Origin: CBDUXZ01 sp965371325 [NCBI: uncultured bacterium]
Lineage (GTDB): Bacteria; JAUYMQ01
Assembly (NCBI GenBank): GCA_965371325.1
Contig: CBDUXZ010000098.1
Location: 1-7,007, forward strand
Length of the DNA: 7,007 nt
Direction: 5' to 3'
The notes under the pieces are model-generated. The model was not told the DNA's origin, did no database searches, and saw nothing but the letters and a program-made list of their open reading frames with translations. This document shows positions 1-6,325 of the stretch, piece after piece (within the stretch, counting starts at the first letter, position 1; each line of letters begins with the position of its first letter). The position numbers and the translations under genes are program-made.

Positions 1-3
1 CCG

Positions 4-777
4 ATGGGCACACTGCCCCGCTCGGTCGTAAACAGCCCGAGTGGTAAACGAAAACAGAGCCGCCGCGTTTCCGCGAAGAGATTTCTGCCCGCGCTCCGCT
101 GGAGCGCCGGCGCCCTGCTGTTGGTCCTTATCCCGTTTACCGCATCCTGCAACCTGGAAGAGCTCGCCGTTTCGCTGAAGGCGATGGCGCGCGGGCTGGC
201 AAATGAAACCGCTGTCGCACGGGTGGATCTCGGCGTCGCTCCAACCGACGAGGGGAGCATGGTGCTTCGCAGGGAGATCGTGAGCTACCTGCGGGGGCAC
301 CACACGGGTCTTTCCCGGGTCGAGGAGGTCATGCTCGCAGACGGCATCCTCCGAGCAGCCGAAGAAAGCAGAACGGATTACCGTCTCATTCTGGCCGTCA
401 TCAAGGTGGAATCGCGTTTCTCGAACTGGGCGGCGTCGCCGAAAGGGGCGTTAGGGCTGATGCAGGTGATGCCAGCCACGGGGCGCTTCATGGCGAGGGA
501 GCTCGAGCTCCCCTGGGCGGGAACGGCGTCGCTTTTCGATCCCGTCACGAACGTGCAGATCGGAGCGTCCTACTTCGCCAAGCTCCGGAGCCGGTACGGC
601 GATGTTGGCACCGCCCTCATGGCTTACAACCGTGGGCCCGGCGCGCTCGAAGCGCTGGCGGCGATCGATCCCTCCACGGACGGCTATGTCTCCAAGGTTC
701 TGGGCGCCTACCACCGGCTTTTGCAGAGCAGCATGCTTGCCAACGCCCGCGATCTCCGGGAGGCTCCCTCCATCTGA
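4..777 (+). CDS. SLT-domain lytic transglycosylase, putative lipoprotein
   Basis: This protein probably cleaves the MurNAc-GlcNAc glycosidic bond of peptidoglycan, forming 1,6-anhydro-muropeptides in the periplasm. The SLT (lysozyme-like) domain spans about residues 115-245. It shows the catalytic glutamate E136 in KVESRF, then SPKGALGLMQVMPATG (145-160) and the AYNRGPGAL segment (207-215), all hallmarks of family 1 transglycosylases. The N-terminus is basic, followed by a hydrophobic stretch (about 37-45) and a lipobox-like TASC with Cys49; Asn at +2 gives no inner-membrane retention signal, so outer-membrane anchoring is likely. Threonine at -3 is not the preferred residue, so lipidation is probable but not certain. 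The basic n-region is unusually long (about 36 residues). No Shine-Dalgarno is visible because the ATG lies 3 bases from the window edge and the frame is open upstream, so the true start may lie outside. It is convergent with the MltD-like gene and ends 41 bases before the shared hairpin terminator. The family call is firm; the exact subfamily is not. Confidence 0.9.
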   Translation: MGTLPRSVVNSPSGKRKQSRRVSAKRFLPALRWSAGALLLVLIPFTASCNLEELAVSLKAMARGLANETAVARVDLGVAPTDEGSMVLRREIVSYLRGHHTGLSRVEEVMLADGILRAAEESRTDYRLILAVIKVESRFSNWAASPKGALGLMQVMPATGRFMARELELPWAGTASLFDPVTNVQIGASYFAKLRSRYGDVGTALMAYNRGPGALEALAAIDPSTDGYVSKVLGAYHRLLQSSMLANARDLREAPSI

Positions 778-818
778 CGGGCGGCTCCGTAACTCACGTC
801 TCGCGACCCCGCATATCA

Positions 819-849
819 AAAAGCCCCTGTGCTTCGGCACGGGGCTTTT
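819..849. terminator. Bidirectional Rho-independent terminator
   Basis: The hairpin has a four-base inner stem (829-832 with 837-840) closed by a cTTCGg tetraloop, a single unpaired T at 828, and a nine-base outer stem (819-827 with 841-849) made of AAAAGCCCC and GGGGCTTTT. The T-run on the right serves + strand transcripts. The A-run on the left reads as a U-run in minus-strand RNA, so the same element can stop both converging genes, whose stop codons lie 41 and 36 bases away. Some of the T-run is inside the stem, and a further TTTT follows at 851-855 after one C. This is directly visible in the sequence; termination itself is inferred. Confidence 0.88.
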
Positions 850-885
850 CATTTTCCCAGCGATTGAATCCGAAACGCTCGCTTC

Positions 886-2958
886 CTAGCCCGGGATCCG
901 GAGACGCGTGCCGGGCCTGAGCGGCGTAAGCCGCTTGCCCTGGTTCGCCTGCCTGAGGTGTGAAAGCGACACCCTGTAGCGACGGGCAATACCCCAGAGA
1001 GTTTCGTTGCGTCTCACCACGTGCGTGCTCCCGGTGGCGGGAACCCTGAGGCGCGTACCGGGCAGGAGGGGCTTGAGCTTCTTTCCAGAATTGGACTTCC
1101 GCAGTTTCGTGACGGTCGTCCTGTACTTTTTGGCAATAAGCCAGAGCGACTCGTTCCGCCGGACAACGTGTGTCACGGTTCCGGACTTCTTCTTCGAGGC
1201 CGACGCCGCTGTGCGCTTCGACTTCTTCGGCACCGCGGGTTTTTCGACGGTTCTCGAAGGCGATGCGCTCTTCACGGCGCCGGGAGACGAGACCAGCTTT
1301 CCCCCCTCGGCGGCGCGAGGAGCAGGTGGCGGGCTTTTCGCAGGCGGCTCAGCGGCAGGCTTCGCCTGATTCTGCGTCCCCCCTCCCACAACAAGTCCGG
1401 TCGCGTCGAAGCTGTTTCCTGCGACGCGCGTCTCCGGTGGCCGAGTCCACTCTCCACCGCGGTAGGTCCGCGCGGGATCGGCGCGCCGGACGAACACCGC
1501 CCTGCGGCCCGTCTTGCTGAACGACGTGCTGGCTACCCGGTTTGAACGCCGTCCGCCCGGCACCTTGAGACGCTGCCCGATTCGCAGATGTGCTTTTGAT
1601 GAGAGGCCGTTCGCCCGGGCGAGGGCGAACCGGCTCACGCCGTAGCGCCGCGCCACCGAGGTAAGGCTTTCCCCCCTCCGCACGCGATGCCGTCTTGCGC
1701 TTGTGGTGGCGGAGGGAAGCTCGCGCACCGACAGTGCGTTGAGCTTTGCAACGACCCTCTCGCCCCTTCCGAGAGGCGTCTTCAGCTTCATGCCCGCCGG
1801 AATTGAGTAGTAGCTCGACAGGGTTCTGCTCGAAAGCGCAGGATTGAGTTTCGCGATCTCGGCGCGACTCATCCCCGCGCTCGCGAGATTCTTCGCCAGG
1901 ATTGGCCGTTTCAGTTGGATCTCGTCGTAGGCGAAGGGGGAGGCAAAATCCAGTTCCCCGAAGTACCGCGCGTAGGATCGTTCGATTTCGAGCGCGGCGA
2001 GAAGCTCCACGAAGAAGTTCCGGGAAGCGTAACCGAACCTGCTCCCGCGATAACGCTTGATGATCTGCACGATGTCGCGCGATCCGGTGATCCGCACCGC
2101 GCGCTGAACGCCCCCGAGCCCGTGGTTGTAGGCGGTGATGGCGAGGGGCCAGCTATGAATGACACTATAGTTATGCCTGAGAAGCTTGGTCGCGGCGTGT
2201 GAGGCGAGGATCGGATCGCGCCGCTCGTCGACCGCCCTCCCGACCTTCATATAAAGCCTGCCGGTCGACGGAATGAACTGCCAGAGGCCCGACGCGCCCG
2301 CCTTCGAGTACGCCTCGGCGTTGAAGGTAGACTCCACGAATGGGATCCGCGTGAGCTGCGGCGGGAGGCCCGCCTCCCTGAAGATCGCCTCGATCTCCGG
2401 AAGATAGCGCCGCGAGGTAATAAGGCCCTTCCGGAACCGATTACTGATCCCCGACTGCACGTGGATGTTGTCCTGCCTGGCCGCCTCGGTGAAACCTCCC
2501 CGAACGCCCTTGACAAGGGTGTAGATGCGCCGTTCCTTCTCGGAGAGCCCCGCTGGAGATGAAGTCTTCCGAAGCCTTCGCAGCAAAGCCTGAACGCGCC
2601 TTACCTCACTCCTTTCGCGCCCCCGCCGAATCCGACTTGCCCTTGGATTACCCTCGAGATCGCTGAAATCAAGAACGCTGTAGACGATGCCGAGCCGATG
2701 CGCGTGGTGCACGAGCGCCTGATCCGACCGGTAAATCCCGAAGATCCCCTTCCAGAATTCGACGGCGGGACGAAGATCCCCCCCCACGGCAAACGCGCCG
2801 GTCAGGGGCGGCACACCTTGTGTCCACCCCTCGGGGGGCGGAAGTTTCGGGCTAACGCGTCCGCCCGACTCACTCCACGCGTCCGCCGGGTACAAGAGCG
2901 CACTTCCGCTCACCGAGACGAGCAGCAGCGTGAGTATGCAGAGAACTATCCGAGCCAT
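886..2958 (-). CDS. mltD: MltD-like lytic transglycosylase with three LysM domains
   Basis: This 690-residue protein is a predicted membrane-bound or periplasmic murein lytic transglycosylase of the MltD type. In order it has a signal peptide (about 1-27, hydrophobic IVLCILTLLLVSVSG, possible cleavage after ADA at 25-27, no lipobox, unlike E. coli MltD), an N-terminal family region, an SLT domain (about 187-299) and the usual LysM-like segment after it (about 350-397). LysM1 follows (424-467), then a Pro/Ala/Ser/Lys-rich linker (about 519-594), LysM2 (596-640) and LysM3 (645-689). The catalytic glutamate is E209 in PFVESTFN; SGLWQFIPSTG and AITAYNHG follow as expected. LysM domains bind the GlcNAc backbone and tether the enzyme to the wall. 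The frame is open 51 codons further upstream, to 3111, but that part is Arg-rich, overlaps dacB and would bury the signal peptide, so I chose ATG 2958. An AAGAGG lies 10 bases before it. It follows dacB after 53 bases, probably as one operon. Confidence 0.93.
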   Translation of the reverse strand: MARIVLCILTLLLVSVSGSALLYPADAWSESGGRVSPKLPPPEGWTQGVPPLTGAFAVGGDLRPAVEFWKGIFGIYRSDQALVHHAHRLGIVYSVLDFSDLEGNPRASRIRRGRERSEVRRVQALLRRLRKTSSPAGLSEKERRIYTLVKGVRGGFTEAARQDNIHVQSGISNRFRKGLITSRRYLPEIEAIFREAGLPPQLTRIPFVESTFNAEAYSKAGASGLWQFIPSTGRLYMKVGRAVDERRDPILASHAATKLLRHNYSVIHSWPLAITAYNHGLGGVQRAVRITGSRDIVQIIKRYRGSRFGYASRNFFVELLAALEIERSYARYFGELDFASPFAYDEIQLKRPILAKNLASAGMSRAEIAKLNPALSSRTLSSYYSIPAGMKLKTPLGRGERVVAKLNALSVRELPSATTSARRHRVRRGESLTSVARRYGVSRFALARANGLSSKAHLRIGQRLKVPGGRRSNRVASTSFSKTGRRAVFVRRADPARTYRGGEWTRPPETRVAGNSFDATGLVVGGGTQNQAKPAAEPPAKSPPPAPRAAEGGKLVSSPGAVKSASPSRTVEKPAVPKKSKRTAASASKKKSGTVTHVVRRNESLWLIAKKYRTTVTKLRKSNSGKKLKPLLPGTRLRVPATGSTHVVRRNETLWGIARRYRVSLSHLRQANQGKRLTPLRPGTRLRIPG
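892..1173 (-). repeat. Tandem pair of closely related LysM repeats in the MltD-like protein
   Basis: LysM2 (1039-1173) and LysM3 (892-1026) repeat with a 49-residue period and end the protein. By hand alignment 29 of 45 residues are identical, with shared THVVRRNE, LW, IA, LRPGTRLR-like and PGTRLR blocks. LysM1 (1558-1689) is clearly more distant and has the usual RRGESL in place of RRNE. The pattern suggests a duplication within this gene after the first LysM was acquired; that history is inference. Confidence 0.85.
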
Positions 2959-2990
2959 GCCCAAGATGCCTCTTGTCGCCGGACGGTTCG

Positions 2991-3011
2991 GGGAGCGCCT
3001 TCGGGCCTCCC
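2991..3011 (-). promoter_or_regulatory. Intercistronic hairpin directly after the dacB stop codon
   Basis: In the minus-strand RNA a five-base stem (GGAG-type arm GGGAG with CTCCC) and a three-base GCC/GGC stem, with one bulged G, close a CGAA loop. The first base of the hairpin is the base right after the dacB TGA. No T-run follows, so it is not a standard intrinsic terminator. It sits 32 bases before the mltD ATG. It could stabilise the upstream message, cause partial termination or pausing, or be a chance pairing in GC-rich DNA; the sequence does not decide. Confidence 0.4.
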
Positions 3012-4649
3012 TCAACCCTCGTCCGCGATAATCTTGACGATACGATCCTGCAATGCCCTGGCGGCGCTTGGATCGGGTCCGATCCCGTTGCCGAGGACGG
3101 CGAAGAAACACTCACCCCCACCCCTGGCCGCGACCCAGCCCGATAGGGTGCTTACACCCGAGAGATAGCCGGTTTTCCCCCGCGCCAGCCCTTTGACCTC
3201 CCAGAGCCTGCGTTTGAGCGTACCGTCGGTTCCGGCAACCGCAAAAGCGGATCTGAATTCGGCGCCCGTTCGGGGGTTGCGCGCAGATACGCGAAGGGTC
3301 CGCGCCAGCTGCATCGCCGTGACGCGGTTGTTTCTCGACAGGCCCGACCCGTCCGCAAGTTTCATGCCGACAGTATCGATGCCGATCCCTGCGAGCCATC
3401 GCATCACCGCCCCGAGGCCGGCCCGTGTGGAGCCGGGCTTCTCCGGGGAAAGCGTCTTCAGGATCTGCTCTGCGAACAGATTATTCGAACGTTTTCCAAC
3501 GTCCCGGAGAAGAACCCCGAGGGGCGGGGATTCGCGCCCCGCCAGTCGGCGGTGGCCCTCCCTCGCTCTCCCTCGCCTCACTCTCCCCTCCAACGAGATA
3601 TCGGCCCGTCGCATAAGCTCCTTGAACAGCAGCCCCGTAAGGAGCGCCGGCCTGTCGACGGCTCGCCAGATCCGCCGGGCGGAACCGCCGCGGGAAACCC
3701 TGCCCGACACCGTGACGGTTCCGGCCACGCCCCCCTTTTGCGACTCCTCGATCCTCACGGCGACAGTGGGCATCTCCCCCTTCTCCGAAGCGGTCCGGGT
3801 CCGGTTCTCGAGGCGTAGCCCCGCGATTCGCGGAACCGTGACCGCGCGGGCCGGTGCGCCCGGTCGCGGCCCCGGGGCGATCTCAACCGCGACGGTGTTG
3901 AAGTTCGAAGTGAGCGCCGAGGTGTAGGCGCCGTAAGGGCGCCCCCCGTAACGCGCGTCCCCCGCGGCCGGCGCCTGGACCCTGTCGAAGGCGCTGTCAT
4001 CGAGAATCAGATCTCCCGCGATCGCCCGAAGCCCCAGCGCTTCCAGATCGAGCACGAGCCCCCAGAGGCCCTCCGTTGTCAGGGAAGGATCTCCGCCGCC
4101 GCGCAGAACGAGCGAGCCTTTCAGCGTTCCCGACTCCAGCGGACCGGCCCCCAGCACCTCCGTCTCGAAGACGGAGTCCGGCCCACGCAAATGAAGCGCC
4201 GCGCCGACCGTAAAAACCTTGACGTTGGAGGCAGGAATGAGCGGCCGAAGAGCGTTCCTGGCGTAAAGTGTTTCGCCGGTGGCGCCCGAGAGCACGGCCA
4301 CGCCGACAATCGCGCCTCGCGGAGCCTTCGCCAGCACAGCATCAAGCCGGCGCGCAAGGCGCCGTGTCGCCGCAGAGGGCCGCGTGCTCGCCGCCGTATC
4401 GCTGGCCGTAGCCCTGCGCGCATCAGGATTTTTCGACGTGGGCGCACCCAGGTGCTCCGCGCCGGGAGGGGAACCGCTTTCCGTCCGAGCGGCAACAGCA
4501 TGCCTCTGGACGGCAAGAGCCTCGGGGAAGGCAGGGGGGAACGCGAGAAGCGCCAGAAGCGCTCCCGCCATTCTAAGCGGTAGGGAGCTGACCTGATACC
4601 CGCCACGTACGGTGCCGAGAGTACGAATGGTTCGCCTCCGACGTGGCAA
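3012..4649 (-). CDS. dacB: D-Ala-D-Ala carboxypeptidase/endopeptidase, PBP4 type (peptidase S13)
   Basis: This 545-residue protein is a class C penicillin-binding protein. Its family removes the terminal D-Ala from pentapeptide stems and cuts DD-crosslinks in periplasmic peptidoglycan. The three active-site motifs are complete: SNVK with nucleophile Ser141 and Lys144, SNN at 388-390, and KTG at 492-494. Other family blocks are LRGGGDPSL (182-190), DLILDDSAFD (213-222) and ADGSGLSRNN (432-441). Between the first and second motif lies the long insertion typical of S13. The start is TTG at 4649, because AGGAG (4656-4660) in a purine-rich run sits 6 bases ahead. An ATG at residue 27 (4571) would give a shorter, more standard signal peptide but has only a weak ribosome site. 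Residues 27-46 form the hydrophobic signal, probably cleaved after ALA (44-46). A low-complexity stretch (about 47-95) makes it longer than E. coli PBP4 (477 residues). It is first in a probable dacB-mltD operon. Confidence 0.94.
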   Translation of the reverse strand: MPRRRRTIRTLGTVRGGYQVSSLPLRMAGALLALLAFPPAFPEALAVQRHAVAARTESGSPPGAEHLGAPTSKNPDARRATASDTAASTRPSAATRRLARRLDAVLAKAPRGAIVGVAVLSGATGETLYARNALRPLIPASNVKVFTVGAALHLRGPDSVFETEVLGAGPLESGTLKGSLVLRGGGDPSLTTEGLWGLVLDLEALGLRAIAGDLILDDSAFDRVQAPAAGDARYGGRPYGAYTSALTSNFNTVAVEIAPGPRPGAPARAVTVPRIAGLRLENRTRTASEKGEMPTVAVRIEESQKGGVAGTVTVSGRVSRGGSARRIWRAVDRPALLTGLLFKELMRRADISLEGRVRRGRAREGHRRLAGRESPPLGVLLRDVGKRSNNLFAEQILKTLSPEKPGSTRAGLGAVMRWLAGIGIDTVGMKLADGSGLSRNNRVTAMQLARTLRVSARNPRTGAEFRSAFAVAGTDGTLKRRLWEVKGLARGKTGYLSGVSTLSGWVAARGGGECFFAVLGNGIGPDPSAARALQDRIVKIIADEG

Positions 4650-4786
4650 TTTCCTCTCCTCTTATCAGATGTCCCGATCGCATTCAACCGATATCTGACG
4701 CCCGAGTCCCGGGTTATCCCCCGCTGGAATCGAGGAGCGCGCGCTTATTCATGACAAGTGACGAACTCTTTGATAATCTCGCCACG
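4650..4786. promoter_or_regulatory. Divergent intergenic region between dacB and the ABC importer
   Basis: This stretch must carry promoters for both directions unless transcription enters from outside. No convincing -35/-10 pair with standard spacing stands out for dacB. For the importer, ATGACA (4751-4756) and GATAAT (4772-4777) match sigma-70 boxes at five of six positions each, but the spacer is only 15 bases. A six-base inverted repeat, TCAGAT at 4665-4670 and ATCTGA at 4693-4698, is separated by 22 bases and is short enough to be chance. GAGGAG at 4732-4737 is a possible ribosome site for an ATG at 4751. Confidence 0.4.
4653..4663 (-). promoter_or_regulatory. dacB: Shine-Dalgarno sequence deciding the TTG start of dacB
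   Basis: On the minus strand this reads AAGAGGAGAGG, with an AGGAG core at 4656-4660 ending 6 bases before TTG 4649. It is the strongest ribosome site in the window and the reason for preferring TTG over the internal ATG at 4571. Confidence 0.7.
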
Positions 4787-6325
4787 ATGAGGCTCTCCGT
4801 TCCGTTGCTTCTTGCCGCGACGCTGCTCGCGATCTCCTGCGGCGAGCCTTCACGTCCGGATACCGAGACGATCGTCATTGCCATCGAATCGGGCCCGAGC
4901 ACGCTGGATCCACGTCTGGCTTCCGACGCATACTCCACCCGTTTGTCGGCGCTGATCTCCAACGGCCTCATGACACAGGACCGCAACGGAAGGCTCGTCC
5001 CCGATCTGGCCGAGCGGGTCGAGACCCCCGACCCCCGAACGTTCGTCTTCCATCTTCGCCGGGACGTGCGCTTCCAGAACGGGGCGCCCTTCACCTCGGC
5101 GGACGTGGCCTACACGCTCTCCTCCATCGTCGACGTTAAGACCCGCTCACCGAGGCGGGCGGACTTCAAACGCATCGAGACCGTCGAGACCCCTGACCCC
5201 CATACGATCGTAATCCGTCTTTCGGCCCCCCATGCCCCCTTCCTGACCGCGGCGGCAACCGGCATCGTCCCGAAGGATCTCGGGGGGCTCACACCGGAGG
5301 AGTTCGGCCAAGCGCCGATCGGAACGGGGCCCTACCGGGTCACGCGCTGGGAGACGAACAGCAGCATCGTCCTCGAGGCGAACACGGAATACTTCGGTGA
5401 GGCGGTCCGGATACCCCGGGCGGTCTTCAAGATTGTTCCGAACGACACGACGCGTATCCTGGAGCTCAGGAAGGGAACGGTGGATCTTGTTCAGAATGCG
5501 ATTCCCGCGCACGCGGTCGCCCTGCTCGAGGGGGATCCCGATCTCCGCGTCGTGAGGCGGCCGGGGATCAATTTTTCCTACCTGGGTTTCAATCTCGAGG
5601 ATGTCGTACTGAAAAATCGCGCGGTGAGGGCCGCTATCGCCCACGCCATCGACCGGGAAGCCATCATCGAACATATCCTCGAGGGGCTGGCAACGCCCGC
5701 AAAAGAGCTGCTCGCACCTTCCAATTGGGCGTATACGGAAGATGTGGAAAGCTACCCCTTCGATCCCGACAAGGCGCGCGCGATACTCGACGCGGCCGGA
5801 TATCCGGAGACCGAGGACGGATCACGTTTTCAGCTTATCTACAAGACCTCCACCAACAAGGAGCGCGTGCACATCGCGGAGGCCATCGTGCAGTTTCTGA
5901 AGGACGTCGGCATCGACACGAAGCTGCGCTCACTGGAGTTCGGCACGCTCTACTCCGACGTCAAGGACGGGAACTTCCAGATGTACAGCCTGACCTGGGT
6001 CGGAATTACCGATCCCGACATTCTTCACTACGCCTTCCACTCGGAGAGCGTGCCGGACAACGGCGCCAACCGGGGGCGCTACAGAAACCCGCGGATCGAT
6101 GAGCTGGTCGAGAGGGCGCGAGTGACCACGAACGAGGGGGAGAGGAAAAAACTCTACGCGGAAGCGCTGCGGATCATCGCGAAGGATCTCCCCTATGTGC
6201 CCCTCTGGTACGCAACAGATGTCGCAGCCATGCGGAAGCGCATTCGGGACTACACCCCCTGGCTGGGAGGTGATCTCCGCGGGATCCTTTCGGCGCGGAT
6301 CACCGGGGGGACGGAGGACCAGTGA
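4787..6325 (+). CDS. ABC transporter solute-binding lipoprotein, family 5 (peptide/nickel type)
   Basis: This 512-residue protein is the extracytoplasmic receptor that captures a solute, usually a short peptide in this family, and hands it to the membrane permease encoded next. The N-terminus has a basic start, a hydrophobic core and AISC with Cys18, a lipoprotein signal (Ala at -3 is slightly off consensus). SBP family 5 features follow: the segment DVRFQNGAPFTSADV (93-107), APIGTGPYRV (176-185), NPRIDELVERAR (434-445) and a C-terminal YVPLWY (470-475). The length is normal. I chose ATG 4787 because it gives a standard signal peptide, although no clear ribosome site precedes it. ATG 4751 has GAGGAG 13 bases ahead but would add an acidic n-region (MTSDELFDN). 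The stop overlaps the permease start by 4 bases, so the two are translationally coupled. Substrate is not known: the Asp that binds the peptide amine in DppA and OppA is not seen in the matching WVGIT segment (404-408). Confidence 0.92.
   Translation: MRLSVPLLLAATLLAISCGEPSRPDTETIVIAIESGPSTLDPRLASDAYSTRLSALISNGLMTQDRNGRLVPDLAERVETPDPRTFVFHLRRDVRFQNGAPFTSADVAYTLSSIVDVKTRSPRRADFKRIETVETPDPHTIVIRLSAPHAPFLTAAATGIVPKDLGGLTPEEFGQAPIGTGPYRVTRWETNSSIVLEANTEYFGEAVRIPRAVFKIVPNDTTRILELRKGTVDLVQNAIPAHAVALLEGDPDLRVVRRPGINFSYLGFNLEDVVLKNRAVRAAIAHAIDREAIIEHILEGLATPAKELLAPSNWAYTEDVESYPFDPDKARAILDAAGYPETEDGSRFQLIYKTSTNKERVHIAEAIVQFLKDVGIDTKLRSLEFGTLYSDVKDGNFQMYSLTWVGITDPDILHYAFHSESVPDNGANRGRYRNPRIDELVERARVTTNEGERKKLYAEALRIIAKDLPYVPLWYATDVAAMRKRIRDYTPWLGGDLRGILSARITGGTEDQ
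6313..6317 (+). promoter_or_regulatory. dppB: Ribosome binding site for the permease, inside the upstream gene
   Basis: GGAGG lies 4 bases before the GTG start at 6322, within the last codons of the solute-binding protein. The spacing is short, but together with the GTGA overlap it supports the GTG start and coupled translation. Confidence 0.55.

Noticed and set aside
61-140. Possible twin-arginine (Tat) signal in the first gene, from SRRVSAK
   Set aside because: The key Phe-Leu positions after the Arg pair are Ser-Ala, and a Sec lipoprotein signal with TASC follows, as expected for an SLT lipoprotein.
602-889. A 95-codon plus-strand frame running through the terminator
   Set aside because: It overlaps the conserved SLT end in another frame and crosses the terminator hairpin; no ribosome site or family resemblance.
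2160-2170. TGACACTATAG, matching the core of the phage SP6 promoter
   Set aside because: It lies in the MltD-like SLT domain, where the reverse strand encodes the NYSVIHS segment next to the conserved AITAYNHG motif. There is no other phage sequence, and an 11-base match can arise by chance.
2959-3111. In-frame extension of the MltD-like gene 51 codons upstream, overlapping dacB
   Set aside because: It is Arg-rich, has no family resemblance, overlaps the conserved end of dacB and would place the signal peptide in the interior. ATG 2958 explains the protein better.
3193-3927. A 244-codon plus-strand open frame opposite dacB
   Set aside because: Arg/Pro/Ser-rich low-complexity translation, antisense to an intact dacB with all three active-site motifs.
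5147-5674. A 175-codon minus-strand open frame opposite the solute-binding protein
   Set aside because: No recognisable motif or ribosome site, and the opposite strand encodes conserved SBP family 5 sequence throughout.
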